This document shows, piece after piece, positions 35,637-44,033 of a DNA stretch of 64,000 nt. Position numbers and translations under genes: made by a program. The first letter of the stretch is position 1; each line of letters begins with the position of its first letter. Below the pieces are notes generated by a model that worked only from the letters and a program-made list of their open reading frames with translations, did no database searches and was not told where the DNA came from. Origin of the DNA: Methanoculleus sp. (GTDB lineage: Archaea > Halobacteriota > Methanomicrobia > Methanomicrobiales > Methanoculleaceae); NCBI RefSeq assembly GCF_020696975.1, contig NZ_JAJGBK010000013.1, positions 1 to 64,000 on the forward strand, in the 5' to 3' direction.

Positions 35637-35724
35637 TTCTCTCTCGTTCCCCGTGGATCGCCCGTCAAACGGGCCGGGAAAAGGCATAATATTATTTTAT
35701 ATTGTATTGCCTTAAAATTACGTT

Positions 35725-35925
35725 TCAGGCTTTTTGCACTTTTCTTGAGAGATTCTCTGAACCATCGGCGATGTTTATCGATACTCGCCGCAGCTCTTCA
35801 TCGGAGCAGGGCCCATCGGGCTGTCCGGACCGGATGCGCCGGAGGAGTCGTCTCGCCCGCAGAAGGCAATCCAACCGCTTCAGACATTTATTCTCTGTCG
35901 AACCCAGGTGCAGGTCATTCTCCAC
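35725..35925 (-). CDS. Possible small basic protein (66 aa), unrecognised
   Basis: A 66-residue frame from GTG 35925 (GACGGGGC upstream) with a helical, Leu/Arg-rich centre (CLKRLDCLLRARRLLRRI) and an acidic DEEL segment. No family is recognised. The 760-bp gap 35637-36397 around it otherwise contains AT-rich promoter-like sequence near 35960-36035 and no other credible gene. It could be a short regulator or noise. Confidence 0.3.
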   Translation of the reverse strand: MENDLHLGSTENKCLKRLDCLLRARRLLRRIRSGQPDGPCSDEELRRVSINIADGSENLSRKVQKA

Positions 35926-36397
35926 GCCCCGTCAGCAGGTCGAGAGCGGGCCCGGGGATTCGCATGATATCGAGTATAATATTTTTCCAATCGAATATCC
36001 CAACAAATATATGATATTAAATATATTCCTTATTCCAGTCTCCAGATCAGACGGAAAGGTCGAGGAGGGATCGAGTGCGTATTTAGCAAGAAACTCTTGC
36101 TTTTCAGCAGACGTCAGCCGCGACGGGCGGCTCCGGCAATCCTTCTCGACCTCGCCACGATATGGTGCCGGGTGGTGTACTGCAGCCGTATCGCTGCTCT
36201 CCCGGACTCCGTTTGCTCAGGGGACGTGAAATGCAGACGAAGATGGCTGCCCGGAGAGCGGGCCGGTGGGCGGGACCGATCTTTCGGTGATGGAATCGAG
36301 GCAAACGGTGCCCCGCCGCTCTTCCGCGAGAGACCGGGTGCAAGAACCCCTACCGTCGCACCGCTCCACCGGGCGGCCTGATCGAATTAAACGAGGC

Positions 36398-37957
36398 ATG
36401 AACATGGATGTGCATCTGAACTGGATTGCAAGAGTGCTTGCACTGCTCCTGCTGATGGGGATCAGCGTGGCACCGGTCTCGGCCAGTGAATGGCAGATCG
36501 AGACCGTCGATGCTCCGGGGAGTGTCGGGGAGTGCACCTCTCTCGCCCTGGACCCGACCACCGGCGATCCCCGGATCAGCTACTACGACTTTCAGAACAG
36601 CGACCTGAAGTTCGCGGCCTGGAATGGGTCGGCCTGGCAGAACGAGACCGTCGATACTCTCGGGGATGTCGGATACTACACATCCCTCGCCCTGGACCCG
36701 ACGACAGGCGACCCCCGGATCAGCTATTACGACGGGACAAACGGGGATCTGAAGTATGCCAGCTGGAACGGGTCAGCCCTGCAGATCGAGACCGTGGATG
36801 CTGCCGGGAATGTCGGGGCATACACCTCGCTCGCCCTGGACCCGACGACGGGTGAGCCCCGGATCGCCTATCAGGACAGAACAAACGGCTCGACCGACGT
36901 TGACCTGAAGTATGCCGCCTGGAACGGGTCGGCCTGGCAGATCGAGACCGTGGATACGGAAGGGAACGTTGGATGGTGGCCTTCGCTCGCCCTGGACCCG
37001 GTGACGGGCGAGCCCCGGATCAGCTACCTGGACCTGACCAACAACGACCTCCGGTATGCGGCCTTGAACGGATCGGCCTGGCAGATCGAGACCGTCGATG
37101 CTGCAGGGGTTGTCGGGTGGTGGACCTCGCTCGCCCTGGACCCGACCACCGGCGACCCCCGGATCAGTTACACGGACCGGAACAATGACGACCTGAGGTA
37201 TGCAGCCTGGAACGGGTCGGTCTGGCAGGTCGAGATCGTCGATGCCGTGGGCGGTGTCGGGTTCGAGTCCTCGCTGGCACTGGATCCGGCCACGGGCTAC
37301 CCCAGGATCAGTTACCGGGGTCTGGCGACTACAGGGGATAACACCCTGAAGTATGCCGCCTGGAACGGGTCGGTCTGGCAGATCGAGACGGTGGACGCGG
37401 GAGGAACCCTCGGGCAGTACACGTCCCTCGCCCTGGACCCGACGACCGGCGATCCACGGATCAGTTACTACGACGGGTTTCCGAACGAGGACCTGAAGTA
37501 CGCCGCCCTTGCGCCCGGCGAGGTCCCTCCCTCAAGCACCCCTACCATGATCCCCAAAGCCCCCCTCGTCGTGAACCCCACCGACCAGGAGCCGGATGAT
37601 GAGGCCCCGACCGCGGAAGAGGACGTCGACGACGTCACCGAGACCCCGGCCGCGACAGAGAGCGATGAGGCGCCGGAAGAGGCCGACACCACCGCCCCCA
37701 CGCAGACTCCCGCCGAAGCGGCAGCGGACCTGGTCACCCTGGTGGACGACCTCGAACTGCCGGGCGGTACCGAGAACGCCCTCACGACCAAGCTGGACAA
37801 CGCCATTGAGAAGATGGACAGCGGAAACACAAATGCGGCCGGCAACAACCTCAACGCCTTCATCAACCAGGTGGAGGCACAGAAGGGAAAGAAGTTGACC
37901 GCTGAAGAGGCCGATGCCCAGATCGCCATGGCGCAGACGATCCTCGAGGGCCTTTAG
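36398..37957 (+). CDS. Secreted seven-repeat beta-propeller protein with C-terminal FIMAH domain
   Basis: A 519-residue exported protein. The signal peptide is IARVLALLLLMGISVAPVSA; seven repeats of about 48-52 residues follow (pattern WNGSxWQIETVD-G-VG-TSLALDPTTGDPRISY-D-N-DLKYAA), the right number for a seven-bladed propeller. A Thr/Glu/Pro-rich acidic linker (about residues 380-435) leads to a FIMAH domain (ADLVTLVDDLELPGG; AGNNLNAFINQVEAQKGKKL). Many N-x-S/T sites suggest glycosylation. ATG 36398 has a good ribosome-binding site (ACGAGGC). Probably displayed on the cell surface for binding or adhesion. The ligand is unknown. Confidence 0.85.
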   Translation: MNMDVHLNWIARVLALLLLMGISVAPVSASEWQIETVDAPGSVGECTSLALDPTTGDPRISYYDFQNSDLKFAAWNGSAWQNETVDTLGDVGYYTSLALDPTTGDPRISYYDGTNGDLKYASWNGSALQIETVDAAGNVGAYTSLALDPTTGEPRIAYQDRTNGSTDVDLKYAAWNGSAWQIETVDTEGNVGWWPSLALDPVTGEPRISYLDLTNNDLRYAALNGSAWQIETVDAAGVVGWWTSLALDPTTGDPRISYTDRNNDDLRYAAWNGSVWQVEIVDAVGGVGFESSLALDPATGYPRISYRGLATTGDNTLKYAAWNGSVWQIETVDAGGTLGQYTSLALDPTTGDPRISYYDGFPNEDLKYAALAPGEVPPSSTPTMIPKAPLVVNPTDQEPDDEAPTAEEDVDDVTETPAATESDEAPEEADTTAPTQTPAEAAADLVTLVDDLELPGGTENALTTKLDNAIEKMDSGNTNAAGNNLNAFINQVEAQKGKKLTAEEADAQIAMAQTILEGL

Positions 37958-38141
37958 GCTACGGGCTCGTCTGTCCAAAACCTTTAACCCCTTCCCTTTT
38001 TTCGCGCCGAAAAACTCCGGAAACACAGCCGGCCAGATGACAGTAAAATCCATCGGGACAAACCACGCCTGTTGCCGGAGGTCTACGCCGGGCCCGGGTC
38101 ACCAGCTCTAAGACCTCATCTTTGAGACACAACGGCACGCT

Positions 38142-38489
38142 CTACTTGTCCTCTGCTAGAAGAGCCTGCACTTCGCGGGAGAGAACCGGGAGATACCCCT
38201 CGACAACACCCCAGACAACCTCATCGGAAACGGTTGCGTACCCGTGAATCAGGCGGTTCCGGAATGCGATGATCAGGGATGCATCGGATATCTTCTTCCG
38301 AAGATCCGGCTCCCGCCGGAGGAGCTGGTTCAGGGCTTCGCCGATGATCTCAAACTGCCGCTCCACTGCGGACCGGAGCATGGGGTCGGCATGATACTCC
38401 TCATACGTCCTGCCGGCAGTAAACTGCGCAATATACTCCGCTGCCGTGGCGATGTCGTAGAGGTATTTCTGCGCCTCACGCGACAGCAT
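38142..38489 (-). CDS. hepT: HepT-like RNase toxin (DUF86)
   Basis: A 115-residue HEPN-family toxin. The RX4-6H active site is in IAFRNRLIHGYATVSDE (near residues 74-90), with QFEIIGEALNQL typical of HepT. HepT RNases are neutralised by AMP addition at the tyrosine of this motif by the MntA nucleotidyltransferase. Its start overlaps the upstream mntA by 14 bp, as expected for the pair. Full length and apparently intact. Confidence 0.9.
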   Translation of the reverse strand: MLSREAQKYLYDIATAAEYIAQFTAGRTYEEYHADPMLRSAVERQFEIIGEALNQLLRREPDLRKKISDASLIIAFRNRLIHGYATVSDEVVWGVVEGYLPVLSREVQALLAEDK

Positions 38490-38787
38490 AGACTTCCCTG
38501 CAGGTCTCCTCCACTACCCGGCGGAAGATCGGGTTTCGCACCGCGGACAGCTCAATAAGATCGACCTCGCGGCCGAAGGCCCGGGCCAGGTCTTCGGCGA
38601 GGCCGAAATAGGCCCGTGCATGCTCCACCGGGGTCATCGGTTCGAACTCAACGACGAAGTCGATGTCGCTCGATGCCGGGTCGAACCGGTCCCCTGTCGC
38701 CGAACCGAAGATGCCGAGCCTTCTCGCGCGGTGGCGTGCCGCGATGCCGGCGAGATCAGGGATCTTCTCGCGGATGATGGGATGCAC
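38476..38787 (-). CDS. mntA: MntA-like minimal nucleotidyltransferase antitoxin
   Basis: A 103-residue minimal nucleotidyltransferase. The catalytic G-S-x10-D-x-D is LGIFGSATGDRFDPASSDIDFVV split at residues about 25-45. Modifies and silences HepT. Starts with GTG 38787. Its C-terminal three quarters are almost the same as the remnant at 33407-33632, so the genome once held at least two copies about 5 kb apart. Confidence 0.9.
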   Translation of the reverse strand: MHPIIREKIPDLAGIAARHRARRLGIFGSATGDRFDPASSDIDFVVEFEPMTPVEHARAYFGLAEDLARAFGREVDLIELSAVRNPIFRRVVEETCREVYAVA

Positions 38788-38933
38788 CGGACTCCTCTAT
38801 GAGAGTAATACTACAGAGGGAGCATTATCCCTTTCGGGTGAACCGTCCCAGCCTGGTCCCCGGCGTCGGCATAGGCCCGGTAGCGGGCACCGCACCTACC
38901 TGTGGCCAGTCGTCAGGGTTGATCGCTCGTTTA

Positions 38934-39158
38934 TCATCCCCCGCGCCTCGCACTGACGAAGACGATACCAGCCCCGACAACGAAAGCGACCGCCCCGGCC
39001 GCCGCCCAGAACGGTGATCCGCTCACGATCGGCTCACAGTCCGCGACACAGAGTATCGGGGGGATCTGGATGATTGCCGTGCCCTGCAAAAACCAGAGCA
39101 GACCGAGAGCTGCGATAAAGGCGCCGACGAGCACGCCCACAACCTGTATGAGTCTCAT
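38934..39158 (-). CDS. Small two-helix membrane protein
   Basis: A 74-residue protein with two hydrophobic helices (VVGVLVGAFIAALGLLWFLQ and FWAAAGAVAFVVGAGIVFV) separated by a loop PPILCVADCEPI with two cysteines that may form a disulfide outside the cell. Similar small proteins with LGxLWxLQG are found in bacteria and archaea without known function. ATG 39158 (MRLIQVVG) is chosen; the frame continues to 39173. Stands alone. Confidence 0.65.
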   Translation of the reverse strand: MRLIQVVGVLVGAFIAALGLLWFLQGTAIIQIPPILCVADCEPIVSGSPFWAAAGAVAFVVGAGIVFVSARRGG

Positions 39159-39299
39159 TCCCGGTCCGACCACTACGGTTCATGGCTATTAACATGAGTG
39201 TCGTGGGGGGACCGCGACGCCGGGATCCACCGCATCGTTGCGACACCCTGCGAAGCCGGCTTCCGAATAGTGGCCGTGGGAAAAAAGATATCGACCGAC

Positions 39300-40481
39300 T
39301 TAGAAGTCGGTCATAATCCTGAACTGGTCGATCTCTTCGGTGCTCAGTTCCTCAAGGAACTCTTCGGCCGCGTGCTGGATGTTCTTGCTCGCGGTGATCG
39401 CCCGGCCGACGACAAGGATATCCGCGCCCGCCTTGAGCGCGTCCTTCACGACATGCTGCCTGACGCCGCCCGCCGTCGCGACCAGGAGCCGCTCGCCGCC
39501 GGCCTTCTTGATCGCCGGGATGTCTCCCCAGGCGTAGGCGGTCTCCTCGACGTCGATGCCCCGGTGGAGTTCCACGACGTCCGGCTTCACCTTCAGCTGC
39601 TCGACGACAGCGCGGGGGTCCTTGACGTTGAGCATGTCGACGACCGTGTAGATCCCGGTCTTGCGGGTATCCTCGATCGCCTTCTCGATCGTCGAGATGG
39701 GCGCAAGACCGGAGATCACGACGGCGTCGGCACCGGCATCGGCGGTCATCCGGGCCTCGAGGTTGCCCGTGTCGAGGGTCTTTAAGTCCGCAACAATGAA
39801 CGCATTCGGCCGGATCTCGCGGATCTCGGATATGATCGAGAGCCCGAACTTCTTGATCAGGGGTGTCCCCGCCTCGATGATCAGGTGGTCGTTCTGGGGC
39901 AGTTCCTCAAGGACCCTCCGCATGTGGTTCTTGTCGACGAGGTCCATGGCGACCTGGAGGTACGGCGGGTCCCAGAGGCGCTGGACCTTGAATCCCATGA
40001 CCGCGTGGGCCGCCCGGTCCTTCTCGTGCAGGAGCGTATCGACGTCCGGGAACCGGTCGAGAGCGCGACGGAGCGCGAGTTTCATTGCACCGTAGTTGAA
40101 CCGGTAGATCTTGTTGTAGTCCTGTGCGGTGGGGTGCACAAAGACGCTCGCCATAATGACGGTGTCCTCGATATCGATCCCCTCAAAGACGCCCTCCTCG
40201 ACCGAGTCGGCAACGGCCTTCGCCACCGCCGCCTGGACTGGCCCGAACATCTGGTTCACCTGGTACTCCTTCTTTAAGGTGACCTTCGGGATGATGAGCG
40301 TCGAGGGCTTCGTCGGCAGGTTCGGCCTGACAACCGCAAGGAGCGGCGTGTGGCCTCTCGAGAGCTGCGAGAGGGAGTTCGCAAACGCCTGCCCTACCGC
40401 TCCCTCTTTGTTCCCTATTAACAGATCGATGTGCGCAAGTTCTGCGCCGTCTCCAACCAATGCTTCACCGATGAGATACAT
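39300..40481 (-). CDS. Bifunctional formaldehyde-activating enzyme / 3-hexulose-6-phosphate synthase
   Basis: A 393-residue Fae-Hps fusion. The N-terminal Fae (residues about 1-160: YLIGEALVGDGAELAHIDLL, FANSLSQLSRGHTPLLAV) joins formaldehyde to tetrahydromethanopterin. The C-terminal Hps TIM barrel (from about 165: LQVAMDLVDKNHMRRVLEEL, FIVADLKTLDTGN, VELHRGIDVEE) interconverts formaldehyde + ribulose-5-phosphate and hexulose-6-phosphate; in archaea it mainly runs toward ribulose phosphate for pentose supply. ATG 40481 is preceded by GAGGG at 7 nt; ATG 40487 is an alternative. Full length for the archaeal fusion. Confidence 0.96.
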   Translation of the reverse strand: MYLIGEALVGDGAELAHIDLLIGNKEGAVGQAFANSLSQLSRGHTPLLAVVRPNLPTKPSTLIIPKVTLKKEYQVNQMFGPVQAAVAKAVADSVEEGVFEGIDIEDTVIMASVFVHPTAQDYNKIYRFNYGAMKLALRRALDRFPDVDTLLHEKDRAAHAVMGFKVQRLWDPPYLQVAMDLVDKNHMRRVLEELPQNDHLIIEAGTPLIKKFGLSIISEIREIRPNAFIVADLKTLDTGNLEARMTADAGADAVVISGLAPISTIEKAIEDTRKTGIYTVVDMLNVKDPRAVVEQLKVKPDVVELHRGIDVEETAYAWGDIPAIKKAGGERLLVATAGGVRQHVVKDALKAGADILVVGRAITASKNIQHAAEEFLEELSTEEIDQFRIMTDF

Positions 40482-40682
40482 ATGCATGCCCTCAGATAGT
40501 GCAGAAATATTGGTGAGACAGGTATTAAAGACCTCCCGGTTCCCCTCCGGATTCCGCCCGGCGAGCATGTATTTTTGCCGGGGAAGCACAAACGAGGGGC
40601 GTTCCTTCCGGGGGATGGAGTGGGCGGCCGTGCGAGGTCGCACGCGGGTGACCAGAGTATAACCAATCCCGGTGCTCTCTCG

Positions 40683-40851
40683 GTGCTCATCTCCATCGGC
40701 CAGTACAAGAGCAGGCGGTTTCGCAGTATCGTCTCCCCGGAAGCCCTGAAGGTGATCGAGGACGGGAAGGTCATCGAGAAGAGCCTTCGGCGGGAACTGA
40801 TGACGCATGACGATCTCATTGAACAGCTCGCGCGGAGGATACTGCAATCCC
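40683..40851 (+). pseudogene. Remnant of a DUF421 (YetF-like) membrane protein
   Basis: An internal fragment of about 56 residues: SIGQYKSRRFRSIVSPEALK, VIEDGKVIEKSLRRELMTHD, DLIEQLARR. This matches the cytoplasmic domain after the transmembrane helices of DUF421 proteins (the pattern SYxxRRxxxxxPxxLIEdGkixeenLrkxxlTxdDLxeqLR). Both the membrane helices and the C-terminal half are missing, and the surrounding frame 40575-40928 is otherwise noise. It lies between fae-hps and tRNA-Trp. Confidence 0.45.
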
Positions 40852-40942
40852 GTGGCATACGCCCCGATCGACGAGGCGGGAGACGCCCGGTGTTATCATT
40901 AGCGAAGATACCCCGGGGTATCGGATAAAAGTGATAAGAATG

Positions 40943-41095
40943 TGGGGTCGGTGAGATTTGAACTCACGATCGACGGGTCTCTCCGACATGCATCAGTGCT
41001 CCAACGGGTCATCATCTCTCCATCAGGAGACCCATTGTTCATCACGTGCAAAGACCGCTGGAGCCCGTCGCCATTCCGGACTAGGCCACGACCCC
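40943..41095 (-). tRNA. tRNA-Trp (CCA) with a 79-nt intron
   Basis: Exon 1 is 41095-41058 (acceptor GGGGTCG, D arm GCCTAGTCCGGAATGGC, anticodon stem ACGGG, loop CTCCAG with anticodon CCA). Exon 2 is 40978-40943 (A, CCCGT, CGATC, T arm GTGAGTTCAAATCTCAC, CGACCCC and discriminator A). The intron 41057-40979 sits after position 37, the usual site in archaeal tRNA-Trp. No CCA is encoded. The mature length is 74 nt. Confidence 0.95.
40979..41057 (-). ncRNA. Box C/D guide RNA within the tRNA-Trp intron
   Basis: The intron carries C (GTGATGA), D' (CTGA), C' (ATGATGA) and D (CTGA) boxes in order. The guide before D' (GGGTCTC) pairs with GAGACCC across the intron/exon 2 junction, and the fifth base from D' faces position 39. 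The guide before D (CCGTTGGAGC) pairs with GCTCCAGCGG, and its fifth base faces C34. These are the two 2'-O-methylation sites known for euryarchaeal tRNA-Trp. Confidence 0.9.
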
Positions 41096-41187
41096 CTATC
41101 CTCTATACCATTGACGCCATGTGAGATAAGGGTTGTGCTGAAAGGAACCAGTAATCATATATCGGTACGGTAACCCATTTATATAGA

Positions 41188-42888
41188 ATGGTTGAGGGCA
41201 GTTACGCGTGTGGGAACTCGCAGATACCTCTGCTCGGCATCACGATCGGTGAGATGCTGAATCGAATCGCAGCGGCGCACCCGGATAACGATGCGCTCGT
41301 CTCCGTCCACCAGAATATCCACTGGACATACGCGGAGTTTCTTGAGCGCGTCGACACCCTGGCGCGCGCCCTCATGGCGCTCGACGTGGAGCGCGGGGAC
41401 CGGGTCGCCATATGGGCGCTGAACTACGCGGAATGGGTGCTCACCCAGTTCGCCACCGCAAAGATCGGCGCCATCATGGTGAACATCAACCCGGCCTACC
41501 GGACCTACGAGTTCGAGTACGCCATGAAGCAGTCCGAGGTCCAGACGCTCCTCATCCAGGGGCGGTTCAAGACCTCCGACTACGTCGGGATGTTCTACGA
41601 GTCCTGCCCTGAGGCGTTCGAGGCGAAGCCCGGCCGGATCCACAGCGATAAGTTCCCGTTCTTAAAAAACGTCGTCTTCCTCGGCGACATCCCCTACAAC
41701 GGGATGTACACCTGGGATGAACTTCTCGAGAAGGCCGCGCTCATCAGCCCCGACGAACTCCGGGAGCGCGAAGAGTCGCTCGACTTCGACGACGCGGTCA
41801 ACATCCAGTACACCAGCGGGACGACCGGGTTCCCGAAAGGGGTCGTCCTGACCCACCACAACATCCTAAACAACGGCTTCATCATCGGCGAGGGGATGAA
41901 GTTCACCCACAAGGACCGGCTCTGCATCCCGGTGCCGTTCTACCACTGCTTCGGGATGGTCCTCTCGAACATGGCGAGCGTTACCCATGGCGCCGCGATG
42001 GTCCTGCCGTCACCGGTCTTCAACCCCGAAGCGGTCCTCAAGACCGTGCAGGACGAGAAGTGCACGGCGCTCCACGGCGTGCCGACGATGTTCATCGCCG
42101 AACTCTCGCACCCGGACTTTTCGAAGTACCGGCTCGATACGCTCCGGACCGGGATCATGGCCGGGTCACCCTGTCCGACCGAGGTGATGCGGGAGGTCAA
42201 CAAGAAGATGAACATGTCCGAGATTGTGATCGTCTACGGGCAGACGGAGACCTCGCCCGGCGTCACGATGACGACGACCACTGACCCCCTGGAGCGCCGG
42301 GTCTCCACCATCGGCAAACCGTTCCCCCACACCGAGATCAAGATCATCGACCCGTACACGAAGAAGATCGTCCCCCGCGGAGAGACCGGCGAGATCTGCG
42401 CCCGGGGCTACTGCGTGATGCGGTGCTACTACAACAACCCGAGCGCCACCCGGGCGACGATCGACGAGCACGGCTGGAACCACACTGGCGATCTCGGGAC
42501 GATGGACGAGGAGGATTACCTCAAGATCGTCGGGCGGCTGAAGGACATGGTGATCCGCGGCGGAGAGAACATCTACCCGCGCGAGATCGAGGAGTTCCTC
42601 CACAACCACCCGCTGATCGCCGACGCCTACGTGATCGGGGTGCCGGACAGGAAGTACGGCGAGGAGTTGATGGCCTGGATCAAGACCGACAACGGCGCGA
42701 CCCTCACGGAGGATGAGGTGAAGAAGTTCTGCCGCGGCCGGATCGCGCACTTCAAGATCCCGCGCTACGTCAAGTTCGTCGACGAATTCCCGATGACGGT
42801 CTCGGGCAAGATCATGAAGTTCAAGATGCGGGAGATGGCGATCGAGGAACTCGGCCTTGAGAGCGAGTCGAAGATCGAGACCGCATAA
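41188..42888 (+). CDS. AMP-dependent fatty-acid/acyl-CoA synthetase
   Basis: A 566-residue ANL-superfamily enzyme that activates a carboxylate as acyl-AMP and transfers it to CoA. Motifs: P-loop [20 protein letters not shown] near residue 207, [12 protein letters not shown] near 348, [20 protein letters not shown] near 430, and the C-terminal catalytic Lys in [11 protein letters not shown]. The chain length of the substrate is unknown; the closest pattern is medium/long-chain ligases. ATATATC about 25 nt upstream may serve a leaderless start; a second TTTATATA abuts the ATG. Confidence 0.93.
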   Translation: MVEGSYACGNSQIPLLGITIGEMLNRIAAAHPDNDALVSVHQNIHWTYAEFLERVDTLARALMALDVERGDRVAIWALNYAEWVLTQFATAKIGAIMVNINPAYRTYEFEYAMKQSEVQTLLIQGRFKTSDYVGMFYESCPEAFEAKPGRIHSDKFPFLKNVVFLGDIPYNGMYTWDELLEKAALISPDELREREESLDFDDAVNIQYTSGTTGFPKGVVLTHHNILNNGFIIGEGMKFTHKDRLCIPVPFYHCFGMVLSNMASVTHGAAMVLPSPVFNPEAVLKTVQDEKCTALHGVPTMFIAELSHPDFSKYRLDTLRTGIMAGSPCPTEVMREVNKKMNMSEIVIVYGQTETSPGVTMTTTTDPLERRVSTIGKPFPHTEIKIIDPYTKKIVPRGETGEICARGYCVMRCYYNNPSATRATIDEHGWNHTGDLGTMDEEDYLKIVGRLKDMVIRGGENIYPREIEEFLHNHPLIADAYVIGVPDRKYGEELMAWIKTDNGATLTEDEVKKFCRGRIAHFKIPRYVKFVDEFPMTVSGKIMKFKMREMAIEELGLESESKIETA

Positions 42889-43004
42889 CCCATATTTCAG
42901 GCTCCGGGGCGAGCCCGGCCGGTAATCCTCCCGAAAACCCCTGCAGGCAATTTCATCATCCTTTTTTTATACTATGGGTTGTATCCCCCACCCGGGGGAG
43001 AACC

Positions 43005-43988
43005 ATGGATCAGAGGTTTCTGTATCTTGCCTGTATCCTCATCCTGACTTTGCCGATTGGCGCGATCGCCGCGCCGGTCGGGGAGACCGGGGCACCGGCC
43101 CCGGTCCAGGTGACGACGAACGAGAGCGACCAGATCTCCGCGGCCATCGACGGCGAGCGGATCGTCTGGGTTGACGGGCGGCACGGCGGCGCCGACATCT
43201 ACGTCTACGAGATCGCCAGCGGCACGGAGACCCGGGTCACCAACGGGACGGCCATCGCACTCTGGCCGGACATCTCCGGGGACCGTATCGTCTGGGAGGA
43301 TAACCGGTCAGGAAGCCCGGAGATCCGGTTGTACGATACGGCGACCGGGACCGAGACGGCGATCACCAACGGGACCAGGGGCACCGTCCCGGCTATCGAC
43401 GGGGATATGGTCGTCTGGCTCGATAGGCGGGCCGGGGACGAAGGCGGCATCTACGCCATGAACCTGACGACCGGCTCCACCGTCCGGGTCTCGTCCGGCC
43501 CGGTGCAGGGGGATCCCCTGATCGTCTCGCCCGACGTCTCGGGCGGGGCGGTCGTCTGGGCAGACCAGAGCACCGGGAACTACACCGTCTTCGTGAGCGA
43601 GGGAGGCGGGGCACCCGTATCGCTTGCAAATAACAGCGTGATGCAGGGATTCCCGACAATCTCCGGCGGCCGGGCCGTCTGGTCGGAGGTCGGGAACGGG
43701 TCGTCGTCGCTGGTCATCCATAACCTCACCTCCGGAGAGGAGGAGCGGGTCGCCGGCGGGCCGCCGGGGGTGGCCACCTATCCTGATATATCCGGGGACC
43801 GGGTCGTCTGGCAGAACGCTACGGGCCAGGATACCGATGACATCTACCGGTACGACATCGCCACCGGGGAGACCCTGCAGGTCACCAGCGACGACGCTCC
43901 CCAGTTCATCCCGCGCATATCGGGCGACCGGGTCGTCTGGATGGATAACCGGTCCGGGAACTGGGATATCTACCTTTATGGGGCGTGA
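43005..43988 (+). CDS. Secreted TolB-like beta-propeller protein
   Basis: A 327-residue exported protein with signal sequence FLYLACILILTLPIGAIAAP and about six repeats of the type DISGDRIVWEDNRSGSPEIR (DISG-x-R-x-V-W-x-D-x-R), as in surface proteins of methanogens with TolB/YD-type propellers. Probably extracellular binding; ligand unknown. The ATG is preceded by GGGGGAG, and TTTTTATACT lies about 35 nt upstream. The gene ends in a short hairpin and A-rich sequence shared with the convergent dadD terminator. Confidence 0.8.
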   Translation: MDQRFLYLACILILTLPIGAIAAPVGETGAPAPVQVTTNESDQISAAIDGERIVWVDGRHGGADIYVYEIASGTETRVTNGTAIALWPDISGDRIVWEDNRSGSPEIRLYDTATGTETAITNGTRGTVPAIDGDMVVWLDRRAGDEGGIYAMNLTTGSTVRVSSGPVQGDPLIVSPDVSGGAVVWADQSTGNYTVFVSEGGGAPVSLANNSVMQGFPTISGGRAVWSEVGNGSSSLVIHNLTSGEEERVAGGPPGVATYPDISGDRVVWQNATGQDTDDIYRYDIATGETLQVTSDDAPQFIPRISGDRVVWMDNRSGNWDIYLYGA

Positions 43989-43995
43989 CGGTTTT

Positions 43996-44031
43996 GAGGG
44001 GGCTCCTCCCCCTCCCCGGATAAAAAAAAAA
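43996..44031. terminator. Bidirectional terminator between the propeller gene and dadD
   Basis: 43996-44014 forms a hairpin (GAGGGGG, loop CTCCT, CCCCCTC) on the plus strand after the propeller gene. 44022-44031 is ten As, that is ten Ts on the minus strand directly after the dadD stop. Confidence 0.55.
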
Positions 44032-44033
44032 GT

